Shown: positions 37,904-50,458 of the stretch, one piece after another
Layout of the letters: each line of letters starts with the position of its first letter
Position numbering within the stretch: the stretch's first letter is position 1
NCBI GenBank assembly: GCA_035235625.1
Contig: CP141146.1
Span: 4,086,501 to 4,150,500 of the forward strand
DNA: 64,000 nucleotides
Direction of reading: 5' to 3'
Source: Saururus chinensis
Taxonomy: Eukaryota; Streptophyta; Magnoliopsida; Piperales; Saururaceae
Translations under genes and position numbers: made by a program
Notes under the pieces: generated by a model
Seen by the model: the letters and a program-made list of their open reading frames with translations, nothing else
The model's database searches: none
What the model was told of the DNA's origin: nothing

Positions 37904-38540
37904 TTGAAGCCAAAGTTGTGCACAAAACAAGTCGCGTAGGCATAACATTATAAATCTCCCCGCAGCCATTACAACCGCTGAACACGTGGTAAATGACAAG
38001 ACAGATTCCACTAGAAAAAGAAGGATGAGGCGTCTTCCTCTAAGGGCTTCTAAGGAAATAGAGACAACAAATAAAAAAAATATGATGATGGACAAACAAA
38101 TGAATACAAAGGAAAGAAAGATGAGTAAGCTGACTCTAACAAAAATAAGGGTCTATCTTGTTTTATTTGCTAGGGCCCTCACCATGCCAAAGAATGCCTA
38201 GAGAGGGAGAAACTAAACGCAATGGTGATTGAGGACGAGTCCTCTTCGGACAAGGAGAAGAACACAATTCGTATGAACCCCTTGCAGCTTGTTAGTGCCA
38301 TTCGCAAGGAGGATTATGATGTGTTGATGTACATGGAGGCAATCCTAGACAAGCAGCCCGTGCAGGCGATGGTTGACACCGGTGCTTCGCTTAATTTCTA
38401 TACTCCCTAACTGGCCTAGCATAAGGAACTCATGGGAGTTGTTATATTTAAAATTGACAACCCACTCGCTAGTATTATTGGCCTGGACACTAACCTGTAT
38501 TGGCATTTAGAATTAATGGCTCCTATGTAATTTATACACT
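37904..38540 (+). pseudogene. gag-protease fragment of a different Ty3/gypsy family
   Basis: Reading frames carry a degenerate zinc knuckle, PHHAKECLEREKLNA (about 38178-38222 with one stop), then RMNPLQLVSAIRK, and a protease site AMVDTGASLNFY (38367-38402) in which DTG is intact. This gag-protease type differs from that of element E, so the join at about 37904 is a junction between families. Confidence 0.75.
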
Positions 38541-38803
38541 AAGTTCACTGTCAGTTAGGGGTGCTCATGGACGTCCATTGTCCGTATGTCCGTCCCTGTC
38601 TGCGCACGTTTTTATATGAAATGGACAATTTTTTTTGTCTGGGGCAAATACGGACACAGGCAAAGTTTTCTGTTTGCACTAATTGCGAGTTACGGATGCG
38701 GACATATCCTTGTCCGTGTCTGCGGATGTCTGTGTCCACCACCTAATACTTTTTTAAATATAATAGTAATTATTAGTAACTACTAGAAAAAAATAAAATT
38801 TAG
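38541..38803. other. Spacer with a short degenerate repeat of TGTCCGT
   Basis: GGACGTCCATTGTCCGTATGTCCGTCCC at 38570 and GTCCGTGTCTGCGGATGTCTGTGTCC near 38712 suggest the ends of a small DNA transposon, but no clean terminal repeats or target duplication could be set. Confidence 0.35.
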
Positions 38804-39078
38804 TTCCTATGTAACATCTTAGGACAGTCCTAACATGCTACATGGGTACTTGACAACTTAAAAATATTAAGTCCAGTGCTTATGTAGCATGTTAGAACAG
38901 TCCTAACATGCTACATAGGTATCAAACAACTTGAAAATATAAATTTAGAATTTATGTAACATATTAGGATAATTTTAACATGCTACATAAGTATTAGACA
39001 ACTTGAAAACATGAATTCCGTACCTATGTAATATGTTAGAATACTTTTACTATGCTACAAAAGTATTAAAAATTTTAA
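38804..39078. repeat. 72-73-bp tandem repeat, each unit with a hairpin
   Basis: Four units start at about 38804, 38877, 38949 and 39021. In unit 2, GTAGCATGTTAG (38884) is the exact reverse complement of CTAACATGCTAC (38903), with a 7-base loop. Units 1 and 3 keep a weaker form and unit 4 has largely lost it. Confidence 0.9.
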
Positions 39079-39740
39079 GTTAATATAAAAGTTTGGGTAT
39101 TGAAATATTTGTTCAAGTTTGTTCATGTCTGCCCATGTCCCTGAGAGATAAATTTAGACAAAATATAATATAATCTAGAGTGGATATAAATGGATATAGA
39201 CAAAGGATATTCAAATGGCAGGTAAATATAAATAATTGTATGTCCATATTTATTTTTATTTATAAATATTTTATTAATTAAAAAGAATAATAAAAAAAAA
39301 TTCACTTTTCCCCGTAATTATTAGCATGTGCCCCGAGAAAGGGAGGTTGAAAGGAACTAACATCGGACATTAGCACGGACAGTGCATGTCATGGACCCAA
39401 TCCCACAACCGATCTACCACGATAAATGGCCCCTACCCTAGGAACAAATGTATGCCTCTTTCAACCGTCCTTCGGATTTTTAAAACGTTCACGTCTTCTT
39501 CGAACTTTTCCTGACTTTTACTTGGGACAAGTTTGCTAGAATATTCTTATGTCAGTGTTAGGCTCTAGTTGATGACTCTGATGTGAAAGCCTTTCAATGT
39601 TAAAAAGTGCGTAAATGTTTACCACTTGAAAATGAACCCATTCATATGTTAACAATGTAAAATTCTGACATTCAGGTATTTTTCAGCCTTATCAGTCATC
39701 AAGCATACCTATTAAGCATACCGGCATTATGACGCGGCCT
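39079..39740. other. Intergenic region, no gene recognised
   Basis: AT-rich to 39300, then ordinary composition. No coding or repeat structure stands out. Confidence 0.5.
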
Positions 39741-39744
39741 GAGT

Positions 39745-41320
39745 TTATCAAACAGATCGTTACAATGAGTTTATTTTTAAATATTATATAAAATAGCTTT
39801 ATGTAAATGTAAACTTTCACACGCATATTATTAATTATTTAAATTATCACTTTTTTTTCTTCCTTTTAACTTCATGCCATTTTTTTATTTCTATCACCTT
39901 CAACTTCGGCTCCGGTACCTCTACAGCCTTTACTATTTTCACCACTAATTTCATCATTTTTGTAATCGATTTTATTTCATCATATTTATTTTCACTTTCT
40001 ATTCTACCATCACCTTTTCTTTGTCCCATCTTTTATCACCTCTTCATCTTCTTTTTCCTTCTTTCCCTCTTTTTTTTTTTCTCCCCTCTTTTTCTCCTCC
40101 TTTTTTCTTCTCAATTTTGTTCGTTTATTCTCTCTCAAAATCTAGCAAGGCCAATTAAAAACTAGCTAGTGGAGCCATTAAAAAACAAACTTTTTTTATT
40201 TACAAACTCTAATATTAAAAAATAAACTCATAAATATGTTAAATTACTCAAAATTAAAAATAAATTTAATTTTCACTTAATTTTGAGTTTTTTCTAATGC
40301 TAATATAAATGTCTTCTTGACAATCAATAATTAGATTTGTTGCAATAAAAGAAATATAAGATAACATTATGAGTGATAATGTCTTCCTAAATATTTACAA
40401 TGAACTGTTTTAATAAACTACATAAATAAAATAAAAACTACAGTAAACTTTAAATATGCGATTGTCGACTATCAACTGTCAATCGTTGATTGTCAATTGT
40501 CATAACATATGGGGCTAGAGACTACCTTCTTCTTTGGCGCTGACAATGAGAATCTTCTCCTCTGGCGTCAGTGATCTTTTATTGATGTGTGACAATCGAC
40601 AATGGAGACATTCGACAACCGACAGTCGAGACAACTAATAGTTGACAATCACATGTTTAAAATTTATTTTATTTTTTATTTTAACTATGTAGTTTGTTAA
40701 GATACGTCATTATAAATACTTGAGAAGACATTGTTACTCATAATGTTATATTATATCACCTTTATTGCAACAAACCTGATTGTCGACTATCAACTATCAG
40801 TACAAGGTTTTGGATTAACGTTAGAGAAAGCTTAAATCAAGTACAAATAAAACTCATTCTTGGTTTTGAGTAGTTTAACATGTTTATGAGTTCAATTTTT
40901 AACATTTGAGCTTGTAGATAAAAAATATTTGTTTAATAAATCTATAAACTAGTTTATAGTCAGTCTTGTTAATTAGATTCTAATAGGAAAAAAGATGAGG
41001 CGACGACAAGGAAGATAGAGAGGAGGAGGCAAGAGGAGAGAGAGAAAGAGGAGGAGGTGGCAAAAGAGAAGAAGAGGAGAAAGTGATAGTGCTGGAGAAG
41101 GTGAAGACAAAATTGGATGAAATAAAGCTAGTGGCAAAGACAATAAAGTTGGTAATAGAGGAGGCAAGGTCAGTGGTGAGCATGAGTAACAAGGAGTTAG
41201 TGAAGTTAAAATGAACGAAATATAAAAGGGGTAATTTAGATAATTTATACCACATGTGTGGAGGTTTATATATGTATAGGGTTATTTTGTGTATTACTTA
41301 AAAGTAGGAGACATTTGTAT
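39745..41320. repeat. Large imperfect palindrome (arms about 740 bp)
   Basis: The left arm, 39745-40505, is the diverged reverse complement of the right arm, 40585-41320. Landmarks pairing across the centre: TTTGTTGCAATAAAAG (40338) with the complement of CCTTTATTGCAACAAAC (40759); ATAACATTATGAG (40362) with CTCATAATGTTAT (40738); CTCATAAATATGTTAAA (40228) with TTTAACATGTTTATGAG (40874). Farther out, the polypyrimidine tract 39850-40135 pairs with the purine-rich tract 40985-41215. It resembles a long-terminal-inverted-repeat (Mutator-like) or fold-back element without transposase. No target duplication was confirmed. Confidence 0.85.
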
Positions 41321-42516
41321 AATATATTATATTTAAGGGCCATTTTGGCTAATTCTTTTTTAATTTAAGCTTTTAAATAGTGCCACCCCCATATGGTAAG
41401 TTTTCAGTTTTAACTCTATTGCTTAATCTCGTCATAAACGAAAATGGAATGAAGTACAGAAGAAATAAATCAACTCATGTTTGGATAAAAAAAACTGTCA
41501 TTTCCAAACAATCATACAAAATCTCCGAACACTTTGGAAATTAGTAAAACCGATGGACTTTTTTGCATGTGCACAACAAGCAAGCAAAACGACACTTTAT
41601 GATGAAAGTGCTGTGGTAATATAAGCAACTAGATGGGACCTAATTGTAAGGGACGGTGGAAAGTTTCCAGCAAAAAAAACATGGCACGTTAATTCCTCAC
41701 ACCAAGTTCATACCTTGTTTCTTTAATGAACGTCTCTATGGTATGACAATTCTAGGGGGTGAACGAGAACGATAGTTTCGTTATCACCGCCAACTACTAT
41801 AAATGTAACAGTGGCATTTAGGTGCGTCTTATAGGTAGGGTATGGACGAGGAGAATAATCCATATGTAATGCCACAAAAGAATAAGCAAAGGAAATAAAA
41901 GAATCTAACGGCTGATTGTGCACCTTTGATGGGAGAAATTTTCAGATGTGCGTACCACACCATGTTGCCTGTATATTCAACCACTCAAGACATGATCCTA
42001 TCAGTAGAGAATAACTGTTGGTTGCCCTGGCATCTCGCGTACATGCATACTATGCTAATGGGTTATTTGGTGAATGGTAAAATACACTACCAGCATCAAC
42101 ATGTGTTCAATACATAACTAAAATTTTATCCTTTAATAGGGGTTCGTCAAGAAAAAAAAGGAAAAAATTCTAATTTAGGCTTATGTGAACTCAAATCTGC
42201 TTCTGAAGTTAGCCATTGATGGCCCATAATACTTACATAGTGCACACGTGAAACTTTACCGGCGGATTTGAGTACAGCTCATGTATGTTGTTTGGATGGG
42301 CTAATCACGTGATTGGCAAGTGTTGGGATATAAGAAATGAAGGGTTATCCATTTGCATACCCAAGACGTATCTGATGATTAAGCAGTTAATCTCATAATT
42401 GTGTTACTATCATCTTTAAACACCCAATAAACCCACAAGTAATGTGGGAGATAGTATAGTCAATTAGAGAGCCAATTTCCCCATATAGATAATCCTCATG
42501 AGACTTGTATTGAAAA
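41321..42516. other. Intergenic region before element B
   Basis: Low gene content. The short frames at 41723-41923 (-) and 41926-42117 (+) have no family signature. Nothing else is recognisable. Confidence 0.5.
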
Positions 42517-45500
42517 TGTAATGTCAGAGAATTTTCTAAATTCTTGAAGTCATACACGTGAAAATTAAGGTATAGGACCCCTTGACCTTTCTGTGGGAGT
42601 AACTTAATCATCAGTTGGAAGTGGTGGCTGAAATACATATTAATGGAAAGTAAATAGAAAGAGCTTCAAAATGCTACCAAGAATGCACGAATCGGAGTCC
42701 GGATGAGGGAGAAACGACTGTCTGAACTTGAACATATTGTGCAGGACCCATTTACCCGAATTGAACGTGTGAATTATCCGTTTAAGTCACTACACAGGCC
42801 CGATCAATTAACATTCCGAATTTGTATTTTTGGGGCCCAATTTGGTTGTTGAATTAAGGAGATTTTGGCCTAACTCCATATGGATTGAAAACCCTAATGG
42901 TATGCCTATAAAAAGGCTAATTGGGGCTTTTTGGGGGGAGCTTTTTGGGACGGAGGATGAGCTGCCGTTAGAATTTTTTGGCGAAATTCTAGCGATGCTC
43001 TGGTGGTGATGGATCGACGACAAATCGGCCTTCAAGGTAGGATTTTGAATCAATATCAAAGATAGTTTATTATTAAAATATAAATCATTTTTGTATGTTG
43101 TGAACAGTGATATCTGCAATCACTGTTTACTTCTGGACGTTTTCTGACTACCGGCCGACCGCTGGTGGCTAGACCTATTGCAAGGAGGGGGGTATGCCGG
43201 TCTTGGCTGCGGCGGCTTTGGATCTGGCGACCTTGACGGCGGCGGATTTGCTGCCACCGGATAAAAAAAAAAGAGATGAGCCTTACTGCAGCGCAGCCGC
43301 CGGCCGGGGGATGGACCAGGGCTACCGGAATCGCCGGAAGATGGCGATCCGGTCAAGCCCGGCCCATCGGTCAGCTGTAGCGGCTTGCCGTCACGACGGC
43401 ATCGCTGGATTTCAAAAAAGAAAAGGGGAAGTAGGGAAAGTGGCCGTTTTGGCCACCGTCTGGCTACAAGACGGTGGCGGGACCGACCTCGTCGGTTCCG
43501 CCGTGTGCCAGCGGTTAGAAAACCGGTGAGCCGCCATCCCTTCCCCGTGGTAGGGGGTGGCACCGCCAGAGGCTGAAACGCCTCTGGCCAGATGCGGGGA
43601 AGACGACCCGTGTTGCGGGTCGTCGACCCAAACTGACCCGGTCCAGGTCGGTTTAAAAAAAGAAGAAGAAGAAGAAGAGAGAAGGGAGTAAACCGGGTCC
43701 GGTTCAGGGGGCTAAAAGTGTTAAATAAATTCTAGAAAAATATTCATGTATCTAGAGATATTTGGGATTATTCTGACAGAGTTTCAGCAAGGGGGAAAAT
43801 CCCAGAGACTATGAAATAACCTTTTTACCCCTATTAGTTAATTATCGTATAATATTAATTTCCCGAGTTCAAGCTCCGGTTCAGGGGCTTTGAGTTGATC
43901 TATAAATTGGAAAAATTCTCAGTGATAATTTAAAGAGCAACCTAATTATATGCCAAACTAAAAAATGAGGAAAAATCTCAGTGGGTGGATAATTGACCCT
44001 TTTGCCCTTAGGGTTTATAGTAAACCATTAAGTCAACTTGGGTCGGTTCAAGGGGTTCATGACCCCGTCACATGCCAAGAAAATTACACAGAGTCCATGA
44101 AGTCAAGTAGTACCCTTGACCCTAATTTTGGACCCATTGGATGTCATTAAGGTTTTAAACCAAATAATATAAATACCCCTTAGGGTGGACCCGTCCACAT
44201 TCATTTGAATGGAAGCACGAGTCAGTTTGAGAGTGGAGCCTTCTAAGAGGTTAATGACTTAAAATAAATAAAAGGGTAGTGAGATGACCTAATGACCTAA
44301 GGGAGGGTAGAATACCCCTAAGTGGTAGAATTACCCTAATGCCCTTAGGGGCAATATGTTCTATTTCTGATGAAACAGATGACCTAGTGAATCAAGAGTT
44401 AAGGTACCCTATAAATGACTTCAAAAGGAAGGGGTGTGACCGGTAGGTGACACGAAGACCTTGACAGGTCACAGTGTCATGGAAAACCAATGGAAAACCC
44501 TAATTCTCAGCATTTAGGGCAGTGTATTGCATGTGTCCGTAACACAGCATAGAAATCCACTAGGGCATTATATATGTCACTCGTGGAATATGTTAATTTA
44601 CATATCAGGCTTGAATTCTCTGAGCCCTAGCCTTGTAAATGAATGCAATGAGCCTCCATTTATTATTTATACGTTTGTATGACTACATGATTATTTATGC
44701 TGCTGCATGCTTTTGATATTGATGCATTGATTTATGTCAGTAACTTAAGATTAATGAAGATTAATTAAGAGACATGGGTTGTTGTTGGTTTGGAAGGAGA
44801 ACATCTAATTAAGATAATGACTAAAATACCCTCTTTAGGGTTGGGACCAGTTCATGGAGTGAACAGGGCCCTGATATAGAATTTGACCTTAGTTAATGAA
44901 TTGAGGGTGGTTTTGGGATGTTCTTCGAGTCATAGCTCAATAGATGATCTATTTAGTGGGCCAATTCACAAGGTGAAGAGGACCCACCTGGTTGAGTGGC
45001 TACATGACTGGATCAAAATAATCTAGTCTAAGTTTAAGATGCTTGGGGGAGTCAATGGTCATAAGGACCTAAGACTTCTATTAATACATTAGTAATGTCT
45101 TATAAGACATTTTCTCCCAACGTTGGGAAGGTGGAGATTGCAATATGCATCTTCATCGCCATGACGGTTTGGGTATTGACCAGAGGGTCTTTACAGCGGG
45201 TCTCCCACAAGTCTTCCTAGGACTATTTAGTATGTACAAAAAGTGGAGTTGTATGAGCATCATGTGCAACGCCTGAGATTTTTCACACATTTTCCTTAAA
45301 ATTCATAGAAAATTTTTGCAATATAACGTCTATAAATCAGAGGAAAAATGACGAAATCAAAACCTGATAAAACAATTTATAATTTAAAACAGTAAACATC
45401 CATTTTTCATCTAAATATTTTCATTATACAGTCAAACATCATACGGTCAAATAAAATATCATCAGGCACTACTCAAAAACACACGTACGACTAAATTGAC

Positions 45501-46677
45501 TTTAAATACAAATATCTCTCAGGCATCCCTGAGTGCAAGTCCCATAATAGTCCATAGACTAATCCAAATGAAAGTCCAGAAAGATAAACATCTAACTTCT
45601 CATCTCACCCAATACAACAGATCATGACACAAATAAACTCGCAGTGAGTCAAGCAAATACCTGAGTCCAAGGGAATCAATCCACCTCGGAAGCAAGCATC
45701 CATCTCCAGGAGCTCTCCACACAACCTGCGAAACCTCCCATACAACGGGGCTAACAAGTAGGGTGATGAGTATTTCCATACTCAGTAGGAAAATACCCAG
45801 TAGGGGAAACCAACACAGTGAACTCACTAAGTTCATAAATACATGCATTCATGCAACTCAAACTTGAAGCAAATAGGCATAACATAATCATGCTCATACG
45901 CATACAAACATACCAAATGCACCATCGTGCCAAAGTCATACCAAATGCACCATCGTGCCAAAATCATACCAAATGCACTATCGTGCCAAAATCATGCCAA
46001 AGGCACCATCGTGCCAAAATCATACTATCAAATCAAACTTACACAAACACCCTTATCTAGGGTCTTACAAACTTACTCGTACCACCGTATGCTTACTCAT
46101 ACAACATATACATACTCATACAATCATACTCGTACGACCTTCCTCGTACGGCTTACACAAAATCACACTTACTGTCTTACTCAGAAACATACTCTCACAA
46201 TCGTACTCATACACATACTCTTACAGTCATGCTCATACGCTTACAGTCGTGCTCATACTCATATACTTACAGTCGTGCTCACACTCATATAGTCGTACAC
46301 ATATCAACGACCACTGAAGCTCATTATCACTAATAAGCTCCAGCGTCGAAATAGAAAAGAATGCCACTATGGCAACACCTTAACCTCCGGGGAATGACTA
46401 GACGCCCTGGACTTTTCTAAAGATAAGGCACACCAATGCTCATGGGGCACTGGATCAAACAGGTAAGAGTAGATCCATGATACTACTTACCTGAGCGCGC
46501 AAATATAAACACCCACACATAAGGGGTCATACAGTTGCCCACCATAATGGGTCTTATAGTGCCATAGAATTGCCCACCATAATGGGTCTTATAGTGCCAA
46601 TGCCACTTTTGGGCAGAAATCATATAGTGCCACTTGGACAGAAACATACAGTGCCACTCTTGGGTAGAATCATACAA

Positions 46678-46925
46678 CGCTCTCAACAGAGCATCAACAT
46701 TTGGGCTTATACAGCACACAGACCAAATCGAAAACATACGTCACTCTCAGTAGAGCATCAGACGTTTGGGCTTCATATAGCACATAGACTAAGTCAGAAA
46801 CGTACATCGCTTACAACAGAGCATCAAACGTCTGGGCTTATACAGCACGCAGACTAAATCAGAAACATACATCACTCTTAGCAAAGCATCAGACGTTCGG
46901 TGCTCTATATAGCACACAAACAACA
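46678..46925. repeat. 66-bp tandem repeat inside LTR D (four units)
   Basis: Four units of about 65 bases, each with AGAGCATCA.ACGT and a GGGCTTATACAGCAC-like part, starting near 46678, 46739, 46805 and 46870. Element C has three. Confidence 0.85.
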
Positions 46926-47629
46926 ACCCGCAGGATAAACACCATGGCAAGACATGAGAAAAGCTCAGCTAACTCATTATCGGCTAGCTCAAACACGAAA
47001 CTTAATCCATCGAACCCTCAGGTCTCAAACTCACAACGCTATCATTAGTTGTGCTTATAATTCAAGTTTGAATTAAGTATATTATGCGGTACAATTATGC
47101 CACACAAACTCACAGTCCTCAACTGATCAAATCGAAGCTGAGCCCGATCGAAACCCTATTCCGTCAAGGCAGCAGACTTCACTTACCCGTCCACATCATG
47201 GACAAAACTCATCGTACATCAAACCCTTACAGTCTTACATACTTCGCCATCAATCTTATGGCCAAATCATCTTACACTGACATCATCAAATGAAGCTCCT
47301 CAAAGCCAACCCAGTTGTCGCCCTCTTACTTATATCTCACTTGTTATGCTTACTTTTCACTTCATAATTTGTACAATTATGCACACTCTTACTGTTTGAC
47401 AAACCTCACCCGTCATACCCTTTTCCTCTGACATCTGTCATACGCTTACACATCTGTATCCAGATCCAGACAAAACCTCTGTCACCTCTTACTGTCCATT
47501 GCCCATACTTCTACCCACATATACTTACACATATCCCTATCATAGGTAATTAGTCATCATACATACGTATGTCAGTCAAACATACGTATAACATACACAT
47601 ACGGTCATATATACGTAACTTACAAACAT

Positions 47630-48070
47630 GCTCACTAGCCATCACTAGTGCATACATACACATTTATACATACGTCAAACATACACGCTAGTCATCACTG
47701 GCACATGCATACATATGTCAAACATACACGCTAGCCATCACTAGCACATGCATAATCCATACATACTCCAAACATGCACGCCAACCATCACTAGCACATG
47801 CATAATCCATACATACTTCAAACATGCACGCTAGCCATCACTACCACATGCATACACATACATACATACATACTTCAAACATGCACGCTAGCCATCACTA
47901 GCACATGCATACACATCCATACATACTTCAAACGTGCATGCTAGCCATCACTAGCACATGCATACACATACGAAGCTTACCAACAAACACACTAGCTATC
48001 GCTAGCACATACTCAATCCACATACGAAACTTACCAACAAACACGCTAGCCATCACTAACACATACATAC
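47630..48070. repeat. Minisatellite inside LTR D (about nine units)
   Basis: The core GCTAGCCATCACTAGCACAT recurs about nine times with spacing from about 41 to 58 bases. It is the reverse complement of the core of the 54-bp array in C, which has about six regular units. Confidence 0.9.
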
Positions 48071-49026
48071 ATCCAACGTACTTACAGCCAACATGCATGT
48101 CATATGCATTTCGACATACCATATAATCATGCTTACATGCACATCATGCAATCGAATCGTTACTTAATATCCAAAGCATGGAATCATACAATCCTAGCAT
48201 GCTACTACTCATTCAAAGTATGCTATCATGAATTTACGAGTTCAAAGCTCCCCTACCTCGTAATCATGACGTTTGATGGCGAGCACATGATGGTGGTGGC
48301 GTCGGTAGTGGAGTTGGCGGCCAAAACCATTGCCTGGATGAGAGAGCTACTATCCCGAGGGTTTTAGGATGTGCCGGAAACAATCAAGGCCAAACAGGGT
48401 GTCAGAAATCAATGCGGCAATATCTGCGATCCACGGAGGCACACTAGGGTGGTTGGGAGAAATATCGTGCCAACATATGTGGTGGAGCGACCAGAAGTAG
48501 ATGGTGTACTCACTGAAGATCGGCCGGTGGCTAAGACGTACTCGGCCGGCCACAAGATATCGAAATTGGCCATGGACAACACCCAACGACGACAATTTTG
48601 TATCAACAAGGGCCCACATATGGGCAGAGAGTGTGGGACAACGCTCGAGAACAAAGGAGAGGTGGTGGAGGCTCTAGTGGTCAACTCTACTCGGTGGCAA
48701 AGCCAACCGATGGTCAGGCGGAGCAAATGCGGAGCCTAAACCCAAAAGCACACGCGTGGCCACATGCACACGCGACCCAAAGGGGCAAGGGAGAGGGCTA
48801 AAAGGAGACGACTTAAGGCCCACAAAAGGCCAATAGGGCTAAGGCCCTAGCTGTGGCCAATCAAAGCGGCGACATCGCCGATAGCCACCCACAACCAAAA
48901 CCCATGGTGCAGGCAGCTGTGCATCTCGCACGGTATATGGCAAATAACAAGTGGCCCATTCCAAGCGAAAGAATAATTGGGCCAAGTGGGGCTGACCCTC
49001 ACTATCGCCGAGCCAGGGCAGAGCCC

Positions 49027-50458
49027 TGATCGTTTATAATTAAACCCTTTGCAAGTGTACAAGGTAATTGTACTAGGATAAGTATTTAAGGATTGTCGAA
49101 CCTCAGGGATGGATGAATTATTACTAAATCTAAAGCGGAATTTGCTGAATAAAAAGTAGAAAGAACTTAAACTTAAACTAAGCAAAATAAAGGAATCAAC
49201 TAGTTTAAAAATAAGAGATTAATATAATAAAATTTACTTAGGAAATTGAATCCACTATAGAACCATAACAATTCCTTAATTTTTAATCTAAATCTAGTGT
49301 GAATATGAGCAAGTATTCTCAGCTACAAGCTAGAATTACTTCAAAAAGAATCAATAATTAAATTCCATGGCCTGAACTATCTTCGACAATAGCACGAATC
49401 ATCTACACTAAACTAGCTATAGGCATGACCCGTCTAATCTTAGTAAAACTCATCCAAGTCATTAATTAATTGAACATTAAAACTATCGTATGACCATCTC
49501 ATCTAAATCACAGAAATTAGAATTGATGAAAATATCAAAACCATATCAATCTATCATCTACAAGACAATAAATCATCATAGACTTGAATAAATATTAAAA
49601 ACTCTTCCATTAAAAAGGAAATCCATATCATACAATTGTCATCATTCACAACTAAGATCTAAATTTAAAAGAAAAGAAACCGAAACTTATCTATAGTTTC
49701 ATCAACTCCTAAGTAAAAGAAAAGTCTAGCCTTCCACTGTAGAAGAAAGCACTTTAATCTTCATTAAAAGCTTTGAGTTCTCTTCCATCTTCTTCTTCTT
49801 TTTTCTCTTCATAAAATCTACTGGAATCCCCCAATTTTGAGCCAAATATGTCTTTTTATAGGCATAAGCTCCGTAGGAAGAAGTCCAATATGAAAAGGAT
49901 TGAAATTTGGGTTAAACTAGGAAACTGCATGTTATGCTGTTCAAACGCCCTGCATGCCTGTTCGAATGCGTGAACTGAGTTTGGCTTCAAAATCATGTTA
50001 TCCCCATCGAACGGTAAGTGGCCCCATTCGAACGGCTACAATGTTTCTGCAATCTGGACAATTTTTCTCGACAGTCTATATTCTGTTCATTAAACTTTTT
50101 TTCATGTCCATATTGATTTCCAACTTGTTTATAACTCCAAAAAGTTGTCCAAATCACTTTAAAACATGTCAAGACTATTTTAAATTATTTCAAACATCGT
50201 CCAAGTACTTCGATAAGTGCACTTTACCTACAAAACATAAAATATCATCCTTTAGACATGTATAATGTAATTAAAATTCTAACTTTGTTCAAATACATAT
50301 CTAAACTACTAATAACTATAAAATTATTAATAATTAAACTAAAATACTAATATCTATCTTAATCTAAATAAACCATAACTAACTCTAAATTAACCTAACC
50401 TATACTAGCAAATACGGTAAAAAGACATATAAAATAGATATATATTTCATATTTATCA
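49027..50458. mobile_element. Element H: 1432-bp solo LTR inserted in D
   Basis: The element begins TGATCGTTTATAATT and ends CATATTTATCA, with short inverted ends TGAT/ATCA. It is flanked by AGCCC at 49022-49026 and 50459-50463. Comparison with element C (around 26470-26530) shows an uninterrupted GCAGAGCCCACGATG-like sequence at this point, which confirms the insertion. It is AT-rich with no coding capacity. The LTR family cannot be named and the orientation is not certain. Confidence 0.85.

Noticed and set aside
43120-43576. Overlapping frames of 60-147 aa on both strands in the GC-rich part of LTR B
   Set aside because: They sit inside an LTR, overlap each other, and the matching region of element A does not preserve them.
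27437-48070. CRISPR-like array
   Set aside because: Regular repeats exist, but the units are contiguous without unique spacers, lie inside plant LTRs and carry no cas genes.
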